Shown here piece by piece: positions 8,280 to 17,211 of a stretch of 64,000 nucleotides of DNA. The stretch spans positions 40,090 to 104,089 of the forward strand of contig CABIXF010000006.1 of assembly GCA_902362595.1 (NCBI GenBank), given 5' to 3'. The DNA is from Bacteroidaceae bacterium. GTDB lineage: Bacteria; Bacteroidota; Bacteroidia; Bacteroidales; Bacteroidaceae. Numbering within the stretch: the first letter of the stretch is position 1; each line of letters starts with the position of its first letter. The position numbers and the translations under genes are program-made. Below the pieces are notes generated by a model. That model saw only the letters and a program-made list of their open reading frames with translations, was not told the origin of the DNA and made no database searches.

Positions 8280-8966
8280 TCAGTCTTTTTTGTCTTGTAG
8301 GAGTGTGACTTCTCTTAAGTCATTGATTGTAAATGTTCTTCTTCCTAGTTGGATTAGTCCTTTGTTTTGTAAATCATTCAGTACATTCGATACATTGATA
8401 CGGGTATCGTCAATCAATCTTGCCAGATCTTCCATGCGGATAGACATTTTTTTTGTTCCATACGGTGTCATGCACCTCAATAAGAGAAAGTTGATGATTT
8501 TGTCGCGTGTCTTTCCGATGTGGGCATTCCAAAGTTTGTTGTAAATTACCTGACTTCGGTTGCTTAGCATGTTCATATAGTTCAAGTTAAATACTTCATA
8601 GCGGCACAGTTCATTGAGAATGTATGATTTTTCGATGTTCAGCGTATTAACTTCCGTGATTGCTGTATAAGAAGCTGTGAAATAGGGACGCATGCCAAAT
8701 AGTGAATAAGGTTCGATGACATTTGGACTTTTGAAACTTTCCCAGATGGTGTATTTATGGATAGGGTCATTGGATTCTATTTGTACTTCTCCATCTAATA
8801 CAAAAATAAGTTGATTACAGGGAGTGTCTTGTTTGACTAGACAACTTCCTGGTTCATATTTATTAAAGTGAATCTTCACTTTTTCTAGAATATCAGTAAA
8901 GTCGAATTTGGATATTCCCTGAAACAAGGGGAGCTGTAAAAGCTTGTCATACATTGTCAATTCCAT
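8280..8966 (-). CDS. Crp/Fnr family transcriptional regulator
   Basis: 228 residues with an N-terminal cyclic-nucleotide-binding-like domain (LFQGISKFDFTDILEKV, VLDGEVQIES) and a C-terminal winged helix (MSIRMEDLARLIDDTRINVSNVLNDLQNKGLI). No cysteine cluster for an Fe-S centre is seen, so it is not an Fnr-type oxygen sensor. The effector is unknown. A -7 box reading TAACTTTG on the minus strand lies at 9002-9009. An ATG four codons in (8954) is an alternative start. It is divergent from marC. Confidence 0.88.
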   Translation of the reverse strand: MELTMYDKLLQLPLFQGISKFDFTDILEKVKIHFNKYEPGSCLVKQDTPCNQLIFVLDGEVQIESNDPIHKYTIWESFKSPNVIEPYSLFGMRPYFTASYTAITEVNTLNIEKSYILNELCRYEVFNLNYMNMLSNRSQVIYNKLWNAHIGKTRDKIINFLLLRCMTPYGTKKMSIRMEDLARLIDDTRINVSNVLNDLQNKGLIQLGRRTFTINDLREVTLLQDKKD

Positions 8967-9095
8967 CTCGCGTTAACTTTATTAAGTTATCTTTTAACAG
9001 ACAAAGTTAAGTATATTTCCTCAGCGAAGATATCGGCAGTCAGTTGCTTTTATCTTTTTTATTCTTTCTTACCGTCTGATAATGTTTGTAGAAGA

Positions 9096-9126
9096 TTTGC
9101 AGATGAATGAAAAAATGATAACTTTG
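9096..9126 (+). promoter_or_regulatory. Promoter of marC
   Basis: TTTG at 9096-9099, a 19-base spacer and TAACTTTG at 9119-9126 match the Bacteroidetes -33/-7 consensus exactly. Confidence 0.75.
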
Positions 9127-9143
9127 CAGAAGTAATTTTGGAT

Positions 9144-9749
9144 ATGATTATGAGTGGATTTGATTTTCAGCAGTTCCTTAGTGCTTTTATTGTGCTTTTT
9201 GCGGTGATTGACATCATTGGTTCTATTCCTATTATTCTGGATTTGAAGCAGAAGGGACGATCAGTGAATGCTCCGAAAGCCACTCTGATAGCTTTTGCTC
9301 TTCTTTTGGGTTTCTTTTATGCCGGTGATATGATGTTGCGCTTGTTTCAGGTGGATATTGCTTCCTTTGCCGTAGCTGGTGCTTTTGTTATATTTCTGAT
9401 GTCGCTGGAGATGATTCTGGATGTAGAGATTTTCAAAAACACGGGCCCTATTAAAGAAGCCACTTTGGTGCCTTTGGTGTTTCCATTACTGGCTGGTGCA
9501 GGAGCATTTACCACCCTGTTGTCTTTGCGGGCAGAATATGCACCGATAAACATTGTACTGGCATTGGTCCTGAATATGGTATGGGTATATATAGTATTGA
9601 AATTGACCGACCGTATTGAGCACATGTTGGGAAAAGGTGGAATTTATGTCATCCGTAAGTTTTTTGGCATTATTCTATTAGCTATTTCGGCTCGTTTGTT
9701 TACGGCCAACATTACTTCATTAATAGAACAATTCCAGGCTTTGAAATGA
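9144..9749 (+). CDS. MarC family integral membrane protein
   Basis: About 201 residues, almost entirely hydrophobic, with six predicted helices in the MarC/UPF0056 pattern (FIVLFAVIDIIGSIPI at the N-terminus, LVPLVFPLLAGAGAFTTLL in the middle, IILLAISARLF at the end). The family was once linked to antibiotic resistance, but no transport activity is established. The start is chosen at 9144 (or 9150) because the promoter at 9096-9126 would leave almost no leader for the TTG at 9138. The mnmA gene follows after about 70 bases. Confidence 0.9.
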   Translation: MIMSGFDFQQFLSAFIVLFAVIDIIGSIPIILDLKQKGRSVNAPKATLIAFALLLGFFYAGDMMLRLFQVDIASFAVAGAFVIFLMSLEMILDVEIFKNTGPIKEATLVPLVFPLLAGAGAFTTLLSLRAEYAPINIVLALVLNMVWVYIVLKLTDRIEHMLGKGGIYVIRKFFGIILLAISARLFTANITSLIEQFQALK

Positions 9750-9818
9750 GATATACCGTGAAAAGGGTATTGGGCATTTGTCGTGTGAGCGGTATATTTG
9801 CCGTTAAAAAAGAAATAT

Positions 9819-10892
9819 ATGAATATAGCAGCATTGATATCAGGAGGAGTTGACAGTGCAGTGGCTGTGCATCTGTTGTGTGAGCATGGATATAAGCCAG
9901 ACCTTTTTTATATAAAAATAGGAATGGATACGGATGACGGATTGACTTGTACGGCAGAAGAAGATATTGAATTAGCTTCCGCTACTGCCCGTAAATATGG
10001 CTTGCCTTTTCATATTGTGGACTTGCAGAAAGAATATTGGGATAACGTTGTGGCCTATACGGTTGACAAGGTACGGCATGGGTTGACTCCCAATCCGGAT
10101 GTGATGTGTAACAAATTGATAAAGTTTGGTTGTTTTGATCAAAAGGTCGGACATGATTATGAGAAGATTGTTACAGGACATTATGCCTCTACACTTGTAA
10201 TAGACGGACAGACATGGTTGGCTACAGCAAAAGATCCGGTAAAGGATCAGACCGATTTTCTGGCGCAGATCGACTCTCTTCAGGTATCGCGTTTGATGTT
10301 TCCATTAGGAGGGCTGCTTAAGCAGGAAGTTCGCTCACTGGCTTTAAAGGCAGCGTTGCCGAGTGCTCGTCGAAAGGACAGTCAGGGAATTTGTTTCTTG
10401 GGAAAGATTAACTATAACGAGTTCATTCGTCGTTTTTTAGGCGAACGTCCGGGACCCGTAATAGAATTGGAGACTGGAAAGATTATCGGGCAGCATCGAG
10501 GCTACTGGTTTCATACTATCGGACAACGTAAAGGTCTAGGGCTTGGAGGTGGACCTTGGTTTGTGGTAGGCAAAAATATAGAAGAAAACATTATCTATGT
10601 GTCGCATGGTTATGATACGGACAAACAGTTTGGCCATTCTTTTTTTCTAAAAGATTTTCATTTCATTACATTGAATCCTTGGAAAGAACAAGAAACTGAG
10701 ATTCGTTTCAAAATACGTCACACAGATACCTTTCAGACTGGAACGGTCCGTCTTTTAGAAAAAAATGGATTGCTGGTGTCCAGTAAGGAGCCGATACAGG
10801 GGATAGCTCCTGGACAGTTCGGGGTGATTTATGATAAAGATGCTCGCTTATGTATAGGCAGTGGCGAGATCAGGACGAATGAACTTTTTTAA
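9819..10892 (+). CDS. mnmA: tRNA 2-thiouridine(34) synthase MnmA
   Basis: MnmA adenylates and thiolates U34 of tRNA-Lys, -Glu and -Gln, taking sulfur from a relay. The 357-residue protein has the PP-loop [10 protein letters not shown] near the N-terminus, the first catalytic cysteine in [12 protein letters not shown], the second in [12 protein letters not shown], and the C-terminal segment [12 protein letters not shown]. The family KDQSYFL motif reads KDQTDFLAQ here. ATG at 9819 is chosen over the upstream TTG at 9798. Bacteroides genomes usually carry more than one mnmA paralogue, so this may not be the only copy. Confidence 0.93.
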   Translation: MNIAALISGGVDSAVAVHLLCEHGYKPDLFYIKIGMDTDDGLTCTAEEDIELASATARKYGLPFHIVDLQKEYWDNVVAYTVDKVRHGLTPNPDVMCNKLIKFGCFDQKVGHDYEKIVTGHYASTLVIDGQTWLATAKDPVKDQTDFLAQIDSLQVSRLMFPLGGLLKQEVRSLALKAALPSARRKDSQGICFLGKINYNEFIRRFLGERPGPVIELETGKIIGQHRGYWFHTIGQRKGLGLGGGPWFVVGKNIEENIIYVSHGYDTDKQFGHSFFLKDFHFITLNPWKEQETEIRFKIRHTDTFQTGTVRLLEKNGLLVSSKEPIQGIAPGQFGVIYDKDARLCIGSGEIRTNELF

Positions 10893-10906
10893 CAGAAAGG
10901 CTGACT

Positions 10907-12010
10907 ATGCAAATTTCTTTTCAACTGAATTCATCTGCTCCTTTGCATTTCAAGGAATTTTTTAGCCGCTTGGAGGTCCCTGTGAATGTGACTCTTAAAG
11001 GTATATATAAAGGGAAGTTAATTTGTTATTTTCATCGTCCGGGACATTCTACCACTTCGTTTGTGATTTCAGACGACCGGAAAGGCCGGGTGGAGGTGGC
11101 CATGGATGGGTTGTCTTCTTATGATGACTATAAGTTTTTTCCTTATTTGATTGATACATTGGGATTATATCTGAATGGAACTAGTCCCAAACTACTATCA
11201 AAAGAGGATGGAAAGTCTTATTCTGTTTATGAACGGTTGAGTACACAATGGATTGAAGACTGTATCAGTGAAGAGATTGCTTCATTGAAGGTCGTACTTT
11301 CTGTTATTCCCCGCTGTTATCTGGAATTACCGAAAGAAGGTATCCGTTATGTGTCGTTGGAGCAGTTGAAACAGTATGGAGTAAATCTTCATTCTTCGAC
11401 TTCCCGTATTTATGGTTATATTCAATATTTGCTTCGTAAGGGATGGCTTTTGGAAGCAACAAGGGAGGAATTGATGGCCGATAGTTTGGAGTACGCTATG
11501 GAAGTAGAAATAGATGTTCCCCAACACGTATCAATAGGGCGTATCAAATCATGGCAGACGGATGGCACTGAAACGTGGGAGAGTTTTTCACAGGAAGATG
11601 TAGATATGTTGCTGGAACTGGGAAAGGAATATCGGAAAGGCGTGCATGTGGATGGAGTAGTTCTAAATGATATTGGTACTTTGTATCAAGAAGGAGTGGG
11701 GGTTGCGCCCGATGGGTATGAAGCTGAGTTTTGGTTTAAAGAGGCTGTTCGTCAAGGAGATTTGACTTATGCTTCTGTTAACTTGGGCGATTTATACCGT
11801 AAGGGGTGCGGTCGAATGCCTGTATCATTGCCCCAGGCATTCGAGGCTTATCGTCATTCGTCTGATCCTTATGCATTTTATCGTATCGGGCAGGGATATG
11901 AAGAAGGATGGGTAGGTACACCTGATTTGCATCTGGCAAAGTTTTGGTATGAGAAAGCTGCTCAGGAAGGACATCATCTGGCACTCAAACGTCTGGGGCG
12001 TAAAGAGTGA
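10907..12010 (+). CDS. Sel1-like repeat protein
   Basis: A 367-residue soluble protein. The N-terminal 230 residues are of no recognised family. The C-terminal third contains Sel1-like (TPR-related) repeats, seen as LNDIGTLYQEGVGVAPDGYEAEFWFKEAV, SVNLGDLYRKGCGR and FYRIGQGYEEGW...AKFWYEKAAQEGHHLALKRLG spread over about 130 residues. Such repeats mediate protein-protein contacts. It starts 14 bases after mnmA and is probably co-transcribed with it; whether this is functional is unknown. Confidence 0.8.
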   Translation: MQISFQLNSSAPLHFKEFFSRLEVPVNVTLKGIYKGKLICYFHRPGHSTTSFVISDDRKGRVEVAMDGLSSYDDYKFFPYLIDTLGLYLNGTSPKLLSKEDGKSYSVYERLSTQWIEDCISEEIASLKVVLSVIPRCYLELPKEGIRYVSLEQLKQYGVNLHSSTSRIYGYIQYLLRKGWLLEATREELMADSLEYAMEVEIDVPQHVSIGRIKSWQTDGTETWESFSQEDVDMLLELGKEYRKGVHVDGVVLNDIGTLYQEGVGVAPDGYEAEFWFKEAVRQGDLTYASVNLGDLYRKGCGRMPVSLPQAFEAYRHSSDPYAFYRIGQGYEEGWVGTPDLHLAKFWYEKAAQEGHHLALKRLGRKE

Positions 12011-12027
12011 TGGGATAAGCTGTTCGT

Positions 12028-12891
12028 TTAACTCATTTTTTTTCGATAGGAGGTTGGTGTTATTCCAGTGTGCTGCTTGAAACATCGGTTAAAGTGAGCT
12101 ATTGACTCAAACCCACACTCCAGACAGATTTCAGAAATGTTCCATCGTTCATTTAGTAACAGTTTGCAGGCGTAGCCTATTCGCATGTCTGTGATGTGTT
12201 GCTTGAAAGTCTTTCCCGTATTTTCCTTGAAGAAACGGCAGAAAGCGGTCGTATTCATGGCTGCATAAGAGGCTACGTCTTCCAAACGGATGTTTTGTGT
12301 ATAGTGTGTGTTGAGGTATGCTATAACCTTTTCGATTTTTCGTCCATGCAATCGGGAGGGAACGGGTTCGTAGGCGGGAGAAGAAATGAATTTGAAGGGA
12401 ATTGTGTGTGTCAGTACATCCAGTAGCCGTAGAAATTCTACAATCTGTTCCACTCCTTCTTTTTGGGGAATGCATTTGATTTTATTGGGAATATCCGGAT
12501 AGGCAGCAAGTGAATATAACAACCCTCTTTGGGCATTTTTTAGCAGGCGGCTGATGGCTTGGAATTGGCTGTAGTGGGAAAAAGCATATTGCATGAAATC
12601 TTTTTCGAACTGGATGATGACCCCGTTTACTCTCAGATTCTCCTGTTGGGTGTATTCCGGTGGATTTTCTACGTAGTGTGGCAAATTGGAGCCAAGTACA
12701 AAAAGTGACTGGTCTGAAAAGTGGGTTATGCTGTCTCCAATCATCCCTTGACCATATCCTTTTTCAACGTAAATAATTTCAAATTCACTGTGGAAATGCC
12801 AAGGATAGGTGAAACGTTTGTAATCGTAGTACCGTGCTTTAAGCGGGTTGGTATCCGAAATGTCCAGTTGTTCGTTGAGTATCTTTTTCAT
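12028..12891 (-). CDS. AraC family regulator next to the mannonate genes
   Basis: A 287-residue regulator with an N-terminal cupin sensing domain (TYPWHFHSEFEIIYVEKGYG) and a C-terminal double helix-turn-helix (IRLEDVASYAAMNTTAFCRFFKENTGKTF, then ISEICLECGFESIAHFNRCFKQHTGITPT). ATG at 12891 is chosen over 12921. It is divergent from the mannonate oxidoreductase and dehydratase genes, and a -7 box (TAACTTTG on the minus strand, 12909-12916) lies within 50 bases of theirs. A role in controlling uronate catabolism is inferred from this arrangement. Confidence 0.9.
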   Translation of the reverse strand: MKKILNEQLDISDTNPLKARYYDYKRFTYPWHFHSEFEIIYVEKGYGQGMIGDSITHFSDQSLFVLGSNLPHYVENPPEYTQQENLRVNGVIIQFEKDFMQYAFSHYSQFQAISRLLKNAQRGLLYSLAAYPDIPNKIKCIPQKEGVEQIVEFLRLLDVLTHTIPFKFISSPAYEPVPSRLHGRKIEKVIAYLNTHYTQNIRLEDVASYAAMNTTAFCRFFKENTGKTFKQHITDMRIGYACKLLLNERWNISEICLECGFESIAHFNRCFKQHTGITPTSYRKKMS

Positions 12892-12943
12892 GGTGAACGT
12901 AATAATGGCAAAGTTACGCAAATAACCTGCAAAAATCGGTGAA

Positions 12944-12972
12944 TTTGTGTGTTTATTTCTCCTCTAACTTTG
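12944..12972 (+). promoter_or_regulatory. Promoter of the mannonate gene pair
   Basis: TTTG at 12944-12947, a 17-base spacer and TAACTTTG at 12965-12972. The region is shared with the divergent AraC gene. Confidence 0.6.
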
Positions 12973-12995
12973 TGGCAGATTAAAATCTGTAAGTT

Positions 12996-13811
12996 ATGAA
13001 TAATCTGTTTGATGTATCCGGACGTGTAGCCGTAGTTACGGGTGGTTCCGGGGTATTGGGAAGTAATATATCCGAAGGTCTGCTGAAGGCCGGAGCAAAG
13101 GTGGCTGTGATTGGGGCACATCCCGACCATGTGGAGGAAGCTGTGGAAAGATTGAGGCAGACGGGAGGCGAAGTGTATGGCTTTACCTGCAATGTGCTCG
13201 ATATGGATAGCTTGCGGAAAGTGAAGAACGAGGTGTTGGCACAATGGGGAAGGGTGGATATTTTGGTCAATGCGGCAGGAGGAAACATTCCCGGAGGTAC
13301 GCTGACCGAAAGCCAGCATGTGTTCGACATGAAAGTAGAGGATTTGAATAAAGTGCTTGATTTGAACCTGAACGGAACGGTGTATCCTTGTCTGGTGTTT
13401 GGAGAAGTGATGGCAGCACAGAAGAGTGGTAGCATTGTCAATGTCTCCTCCATGGCGGCGTGCGAAGCCATTACCCGGGTGCCGGGATATTCTATGGCCA
13501 AAAGTGCGGTGGAGAACTTTACCCGTTGGATGGCCCAGGAAATGGCCCTTAAATTCAGCGAGAAAATCCGGGTCAATGCCATTGCTCCCGGTTTCTTTAT
13601 CGGCAACCAGAACCGGGCCGTGCTGATTAATCCGGATGGCTCATTCACGGAACGCAGCCGGAAGGTCATTGCTAAAACTCCGATGAGGCGTTTTGGGGAT
13701 ATTTCAGAGCTTAATGGAGCCGTACAGTTCTTGTGCAGTGAAGCCGCCAGTTTCATTACGGGCGTGACATTGCCAGTAGATGGCGGATTCAGTTCATTCA
13801 GTGGAGTTTAA
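12996..13811 (+). CDS. SDR-type D-mannonate oxidoreductase
   Basis: A short-chain dehydrogenase of 271 residues with the NAD(P)-binding motif TGGSGVLG near the N-terminus, NAAGG after strand 4, the catalytic serine in VSSMAA and the YSMAK tyrosine-lysine pair. The long insertion around ESQHVFDMKVEDLNK and the partner uxuA immediately downstream fit the SDR-type fructuronate reductase (D-mannonate oxidoreductase) of Bacteroidetes, which reduces fructuronate to mannonate. The product is inferred from family resemblance plus neighbourhood. The next gene starts 20 bases downstream. Confidence 0.85.
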   Translation: MNNLFDVSGRVAVVTGGSGVLGSNISEGLLKAGAKVAVIGAHPDHVEEAVERLRQTGGEVYGFTCNVLDMDSLRKVKNEVLAQWGRVDILVNAAGGNIPGGTLTESQHVFDMKVEDLNKVLDLNLNGTVYPCLVFGEVMAAQKSGSIVNVSSMAACEAITRVPGYSMAKSAVENFTRWMAQEMALKFSEKIRVNAIAPGFFIGNQNRAVLINPDGSFTERSRKVIAKTPMRRFGDISELNGAVQFLCSEAASFITGVTLPVDGGFSSFSGV

Positions 13812-13831
13812 AATCGGTCGGAGGGAAAAAG

Positions 13832-15013
13832 ATGGAAAAGACATGGCGATGGTTTGGAAAGAAAGACCCTATCACGCTTTCTATGCTCCGTCAGATAGGA
13901 GTGGAAGGGATTGTCACGGCCCTGCATGAGGTGCCCAACGGAGAAGTCTGGACGGTGGAAGCCATCCAGGACCTGAAAGCTTACATAGAGTCGTATGGAT
14001 TGAGGTGGTCGGTCGTAGAAAGTCTTCCCGTGTGTGAAGCCATCAAATATGGTGGCCCGCAACGGAATCGGTTGATTGAAAACTACAAAACCAGTCTGGC
14101 CAACTTGGGTATGTGTGGCGTGAAAACCGTTTGTTATAATTTTATGCCGGTTATCGACTGGATACGTACGGATTTGCATTATGCATTGCCGGACGGAAGC
14201 ACGTCGCTTTATTTCAATCGCATACGTTTTGCTTATTTCGATTTGAAAATCCTGCGTCGGGAAGGAGCGGAACAAGATTATATTCCGGAAGAAGTGCAGG
14301 AGGTGGACGAGCTGGACCAAAGTATTACTGCAGCCGAAAAGGCCGAACTGATTGATACGATTATCGTCAAGACCCAGGGATTCATCGACGGGAACATTCA
14401 GGAGGGGGAACTTTATCCGGTCCGCAAGTTCCGTGAATTGCTGGCTTTATATAAAGGTATAGACCGCCAACGGTTGAGAGAAAATTTGCGTACATTTCTG
14501 GAGGCGGTGATGCCCGTGTGTGATACCTACGGAGTGAACTTGTGCATTCATCCCGATGACCCTCCTTTCCAGGTGCTGGGTTTGCCTCGCATTGTGACAG
14601 ATGGAGCAGATATCGAATGGTTGTTGCAGGCTGTGGACAATCCGCATAACGGACTGACCTTCTGTGCCGGTTCCCTGAGTTCCGGCAGTCAGAACGATAC
14701 CCGTGAACTGGCCCGCCGTTTTGCCCGAAGAACCCATTTTGTCCATCTGCGCAGTACGGAGATTTTACCAGGAGGAGATTTTAGGGAAACGTCTCATTTA
14801 GCCGGAAGAGGACAGCTGCTCGACCTGATTCGCATCTTCGAGAAAGAGAATCCCGGACTTCCCATGCGGGTAGATCATGGACGTACGATGCTGGGAGATG
14901 AAAAGGAAGGGTATAATCCCGGGTATTCTTTCCACGGGCGCATGCTGGCGTTGGCCCAGGTGGAAGGCATGATGACCGCTGTCCGTGACGAGCTGAAGCG
15001 GGGACTGATATAA
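13832..15013 (+). CDS. uxuA: Mannonate dehydratase
   Basis: UxuA dehydrates D-mannonate to 2-keto-3-deoxygluconate in hexuronate catabolism. The 393-residue protein has the family length and landmarks: the N-terminal WFGKKDPITL and LHEVPNGEVW, the TIM-barrel metal-ligand segments LCIHPDDPP, FCAGSLSS and the C-terminal VDHGRTMLGDE...GYNPGYSFHGR. It is co-transcribed with the oxidoreductase. Its stop is one base from the stop of the convergent AraC gene, with no terminator hairpin visible between them. Confidence 0.96.
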   Translation: MEKTWRWFGKKDPITLSMLRQIGVEGIVTALHEVPNGEVWTVEAIQDLKAYIESYGLRWSVVESLPVCEAIKYGGPQRNRLIENYKTSLANLGMCGVKTVCYNFMPVIDWIRTDLHYALPDGSTSLYFNRIRFAYFDLKILRREGAEQDYIPEEVQEVDELDQSITAAEKAELIDTIIVKTQGFIDGNIQEGELYPVRKFRELLALYKGIDRQRLRENLRTFLEAVMPVCDTYGVNLCIHPDDPPFQVLGLPRIVTDGADIEWLLQAVDNPHNGLTFCAGSLSSGSQNDTRELARRFARRTHFVHLRSTEILPGGDFRETSHLAGRGQLLDLIRIFEKENPGLPMRVDHGRTMLGDEKEGYNPGYSFHGRMLALAQVEGMMTAVRDELKRGLI

Positions 15014-15014
15014 C

Positions 15015-15851
15015 TTAGCTTTGTTTCAGGGCTCGGAAAGCCTTTGGGGCGATGCCGGTGTTCTTTTTAAAGAAGCGGCTCAGGTAGGACGAGTCAGGAA
15101 AGTGGCAGAGGGAAGCAATCTCGGCAATCGACAAAGCCGGGTTGTTGAGCAACACCTTTAGCTCGGCTGTCAGCTGTTCGTCAATGAGCGCCTTGGGCGT
15201 TTTTCCGTTGGAAAACGACAAGGTTATTTCATTCAAGTAGCGTGGAGAGATGCAAAGCTGTTCGGCATAGAAAGACACTTGGTGCATCTGTGCCGCATGC
15301 TCGTGAATGAGGTGCATGAATTTATGAAACAAAAGCTGTTTCCGGGTGTACGACTCAGCTTTCGATACGTATGTGTCGGGAATGGAACTGAAAATCCACA
15401 TGAGCATGCTTTGCAGGAAGTTCAGTTCCAGCCGTTCGCGGAATGCAGGTGAAGGCCGGCTGAAGAGTAGCTGGGCCATGTCAATCCACAGGTTGACATT
15501 CTTCCAGCTTTCTTCTCCATGGTCGTATTGGGGGAATTCCCTCATGTAATTAAAATAGGTTGTATCGAGGGAAATGGCGGCTTGTAGAAATATCTTTTTG
15601 GGGTAGAGCAGCAGACGTACGTGGAAGTTGTCCGAGGCTTCCATCAGTTGCATGATGCTTCCTCCCCAGAAAATAAGTTCCGACATTTCCCGAAGATGAA
15701 ACTGCTGGGCTCCTGTAGAAAGAATGCATGCTCCGCGGGTGCACAATATCTGTACGCCACAGTTGAAGTGGAGGGGAGAAGGCCGGAGAAAATCCAGATT
15801 CCCTTCGTCGTAGTGGATTCCGTTGAGGGATGATAACAGAGAAATATCCAT
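15015..15851 (-). CDS. AraC family regulator next to the Bcr/CflA exporter
   Basis: 278 residues: an N-terminal sensing domain of the AraC-ligand type (NCGVQILCTRGACILSTGAQQFHLR) and a C-terminal double helix-turn-helix (SFYAEQLCISPRYLNEITLSFSNGKTP, then IAEIASLCHFPDSSYLSRFFKKNTGIAPKAFR). It is divergent from the exporter gene with about 145 bases between them. A -7 box (TATTTTTG on the minus strand) is at 15872-15879. Regulation of the exporter is inferred from the arrangement. Confidence 0.88.
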   Translation of the reverse strand: MDISLLSSLNGIHYDEGNLDFLRPSPLHFNCGVQILCTRGACILSTGAQQFHLREMSELIFWGGSIMQLMEASDNFHVRLLLYPKKIFLQAAISLDTTYFNYMREFPQYDHGEESWKNVNLWIDMAQLLFSRPSPAFRERLELNFLQSMLMWIFSSIPDTYVSKAESYTRKQLLFHKFMHLIHEHAAQMHQVSFYAEQLCISPRYLNEITLSFSNGKTPKALIDEQLTAELKVLLNNPALSIAEIASLCHFPDSSYLSRFFKKNTGIAPKAFRALKQS

Positions 15852-15997
15852 GTGTAGGTGCTTTTATGAAACAAAAATAGACTTTTTTCTCGGAATAAAA
15901 TTCATTTTGTGCGGTTTTTGAAAAGTTTTGTGCGGCAAAAGGTATGATATGGCCTTTGGATAATTACTAATTTTGCAGCGTTTTAAAAACAAGCATT

Positions 15998-17188
15998 ATG
16001 ACAAGAAAAAATTCGCAATTGTTTATTCTCGTATTTTTAGGGGTACTGACGGCTTTCGGGCCTTTTGTAACCGATATGTATTTGCCTACTTTGCCTGCCA
16101 TGACAGGCTTTTTCCATACCACTTCCTCACAGGTGCAGCTGGGACTGACGGCCAGCATGATTGGGCTGGCTGTGGGACAGCTTTTTTTCGGTCCGCTCAG
16201 CGACAAGTATGGCCGTCGTCGTCCGTTGATTATCGCCATGTGTCTGTTTCTGTTAGCTACTTTGGGTTGTCTGTATTCTCGCACCATCATGCAGTTCGTG
16301 GGTTGGCGATTGATTCAGGGAATGGCGGGTGCTGGAGGTATCGTCATTTCTCGTTCCATCGCAGCCGATAAATATTCCGGTAGGGAGTTGGCAAAGATGC
16401 TGGCCATTATCGGAGCCATCAACGGGGTTGCTCCTGTGGCCGCTCCGATTGCCGGAGGCGGTATGGCTGACAGTGTGGGGTGGCACGGTATTTTCTGGGT
16501 ATTGTTTGGACTGGGTGTTATTCTGTTGGCCGGAAGTCTGCATTTCACGGATTCCTTGCCGGCTGTCCGTCGGCAGAATGCGCGTTGGAGCGATGTCTAT
16601 AAGAGTTTCCTCACCGTCATTCAGAACCGTCGGTACGTGTGCTACATTTTTCAGTTTGGTTTTGCGCAGGGAGTGATGTTTGCCAACATCTCTTCTGCTC
16701 CCTTTATCATGCAGCAGCATTATGGATTCTCTCCTTTGATGTTCAGTCTTTGTTTTGGCATCAATGCCATTGCTATTGTGGTTTCTGCGGCTGCATCGGT
16801 CAAGTTTGCCCATTCAGAACAGGCGTTGTACCGGGGAAGTGTGGGAATGGTCATCGCCTCTTTCTTCCTCTGCATTGCACTTTGTGCCAATTGTCCTTTC
16901 TGGCTTTACGAGGTCTTGCTGCTTTGTCTGCTTTCCATGCTGGGGCTGACTTTCACCGCCTCCAATACGTTGGCAATGGATAGTGAACGGGAAAATGCTG
17001 GTATGGCTTCGGCTTTGCTGGGAGCGCTGGGCTTTGCTTTTGGCGGTATCGTCTCTCCGTTGGTGGGACTGGGCAATATCATGGTATCCACGGGGATTAT
17101 GTTTTTGGTCGGTTCTGTCTGTGCGCTGGTGTGTACACGTATCGCGCTTCGTCGGGCTTTCTCACTGGCGCAGTATTACCGGAGATAA
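15998..17188 (+). CDS. Bcr/CflA family multidrug efflux MFS transporter
   Basis: A 396-residue major facilitator with twelve predicted helices. Seen are the family's first-helix region (GVLTAFGPFVTDMYLPTLPAM), the MFS loop motif GPLSDKYGRRRPL between helices 2 and 3, and the motif RLIQGMAGAGG in helix 4. Bcr/CflA proteins export bicyclomycin, chloramphenicol and similar drugs by proton antiport; the substrate here is unknown. A TAATTTTG -7 box at 15968-15975 precedes it. The divergent AraC gene is the likely regulator. Confidence 0.92.
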   Translation: MTRKNSQLFILVFLGVLTAFGPFVTDMYLPTLPAMTGFFHTTSSQVQLGLTASMIGLAVGQLFFGPLSDKYGRRRPLIIAMCLFLLATLGCLYSRTIMQFVGWRLIQGMAGAGGIVISRSIAADKYSGRELAKMLAIIGAINGVAPVAAPIAGGGMADSVGWHGIFWVLFGLGVILLAGSLHFTDSLPAVRRQNARWSDVYKSFLTVIQNRRYVCYIFQFGFAQGVMFANISSAPFIMQQHYGFSPLMFSLCFGINAIAIVVSAAASVKFAHSEQALYRGSVGMVIASFFLCIALCANCPFWLYEVLLLCLLSMLGLTFTASNTLAMDSERENAGMASALLGALGFAFGGIVSPLVGLGNIMVSTGIMFLVGSVCALVCTRIALRRAFSLAQYYRR

Positions 17189-17211
17189 TCTTCGATACTT
17201 CTTTCCCTCCC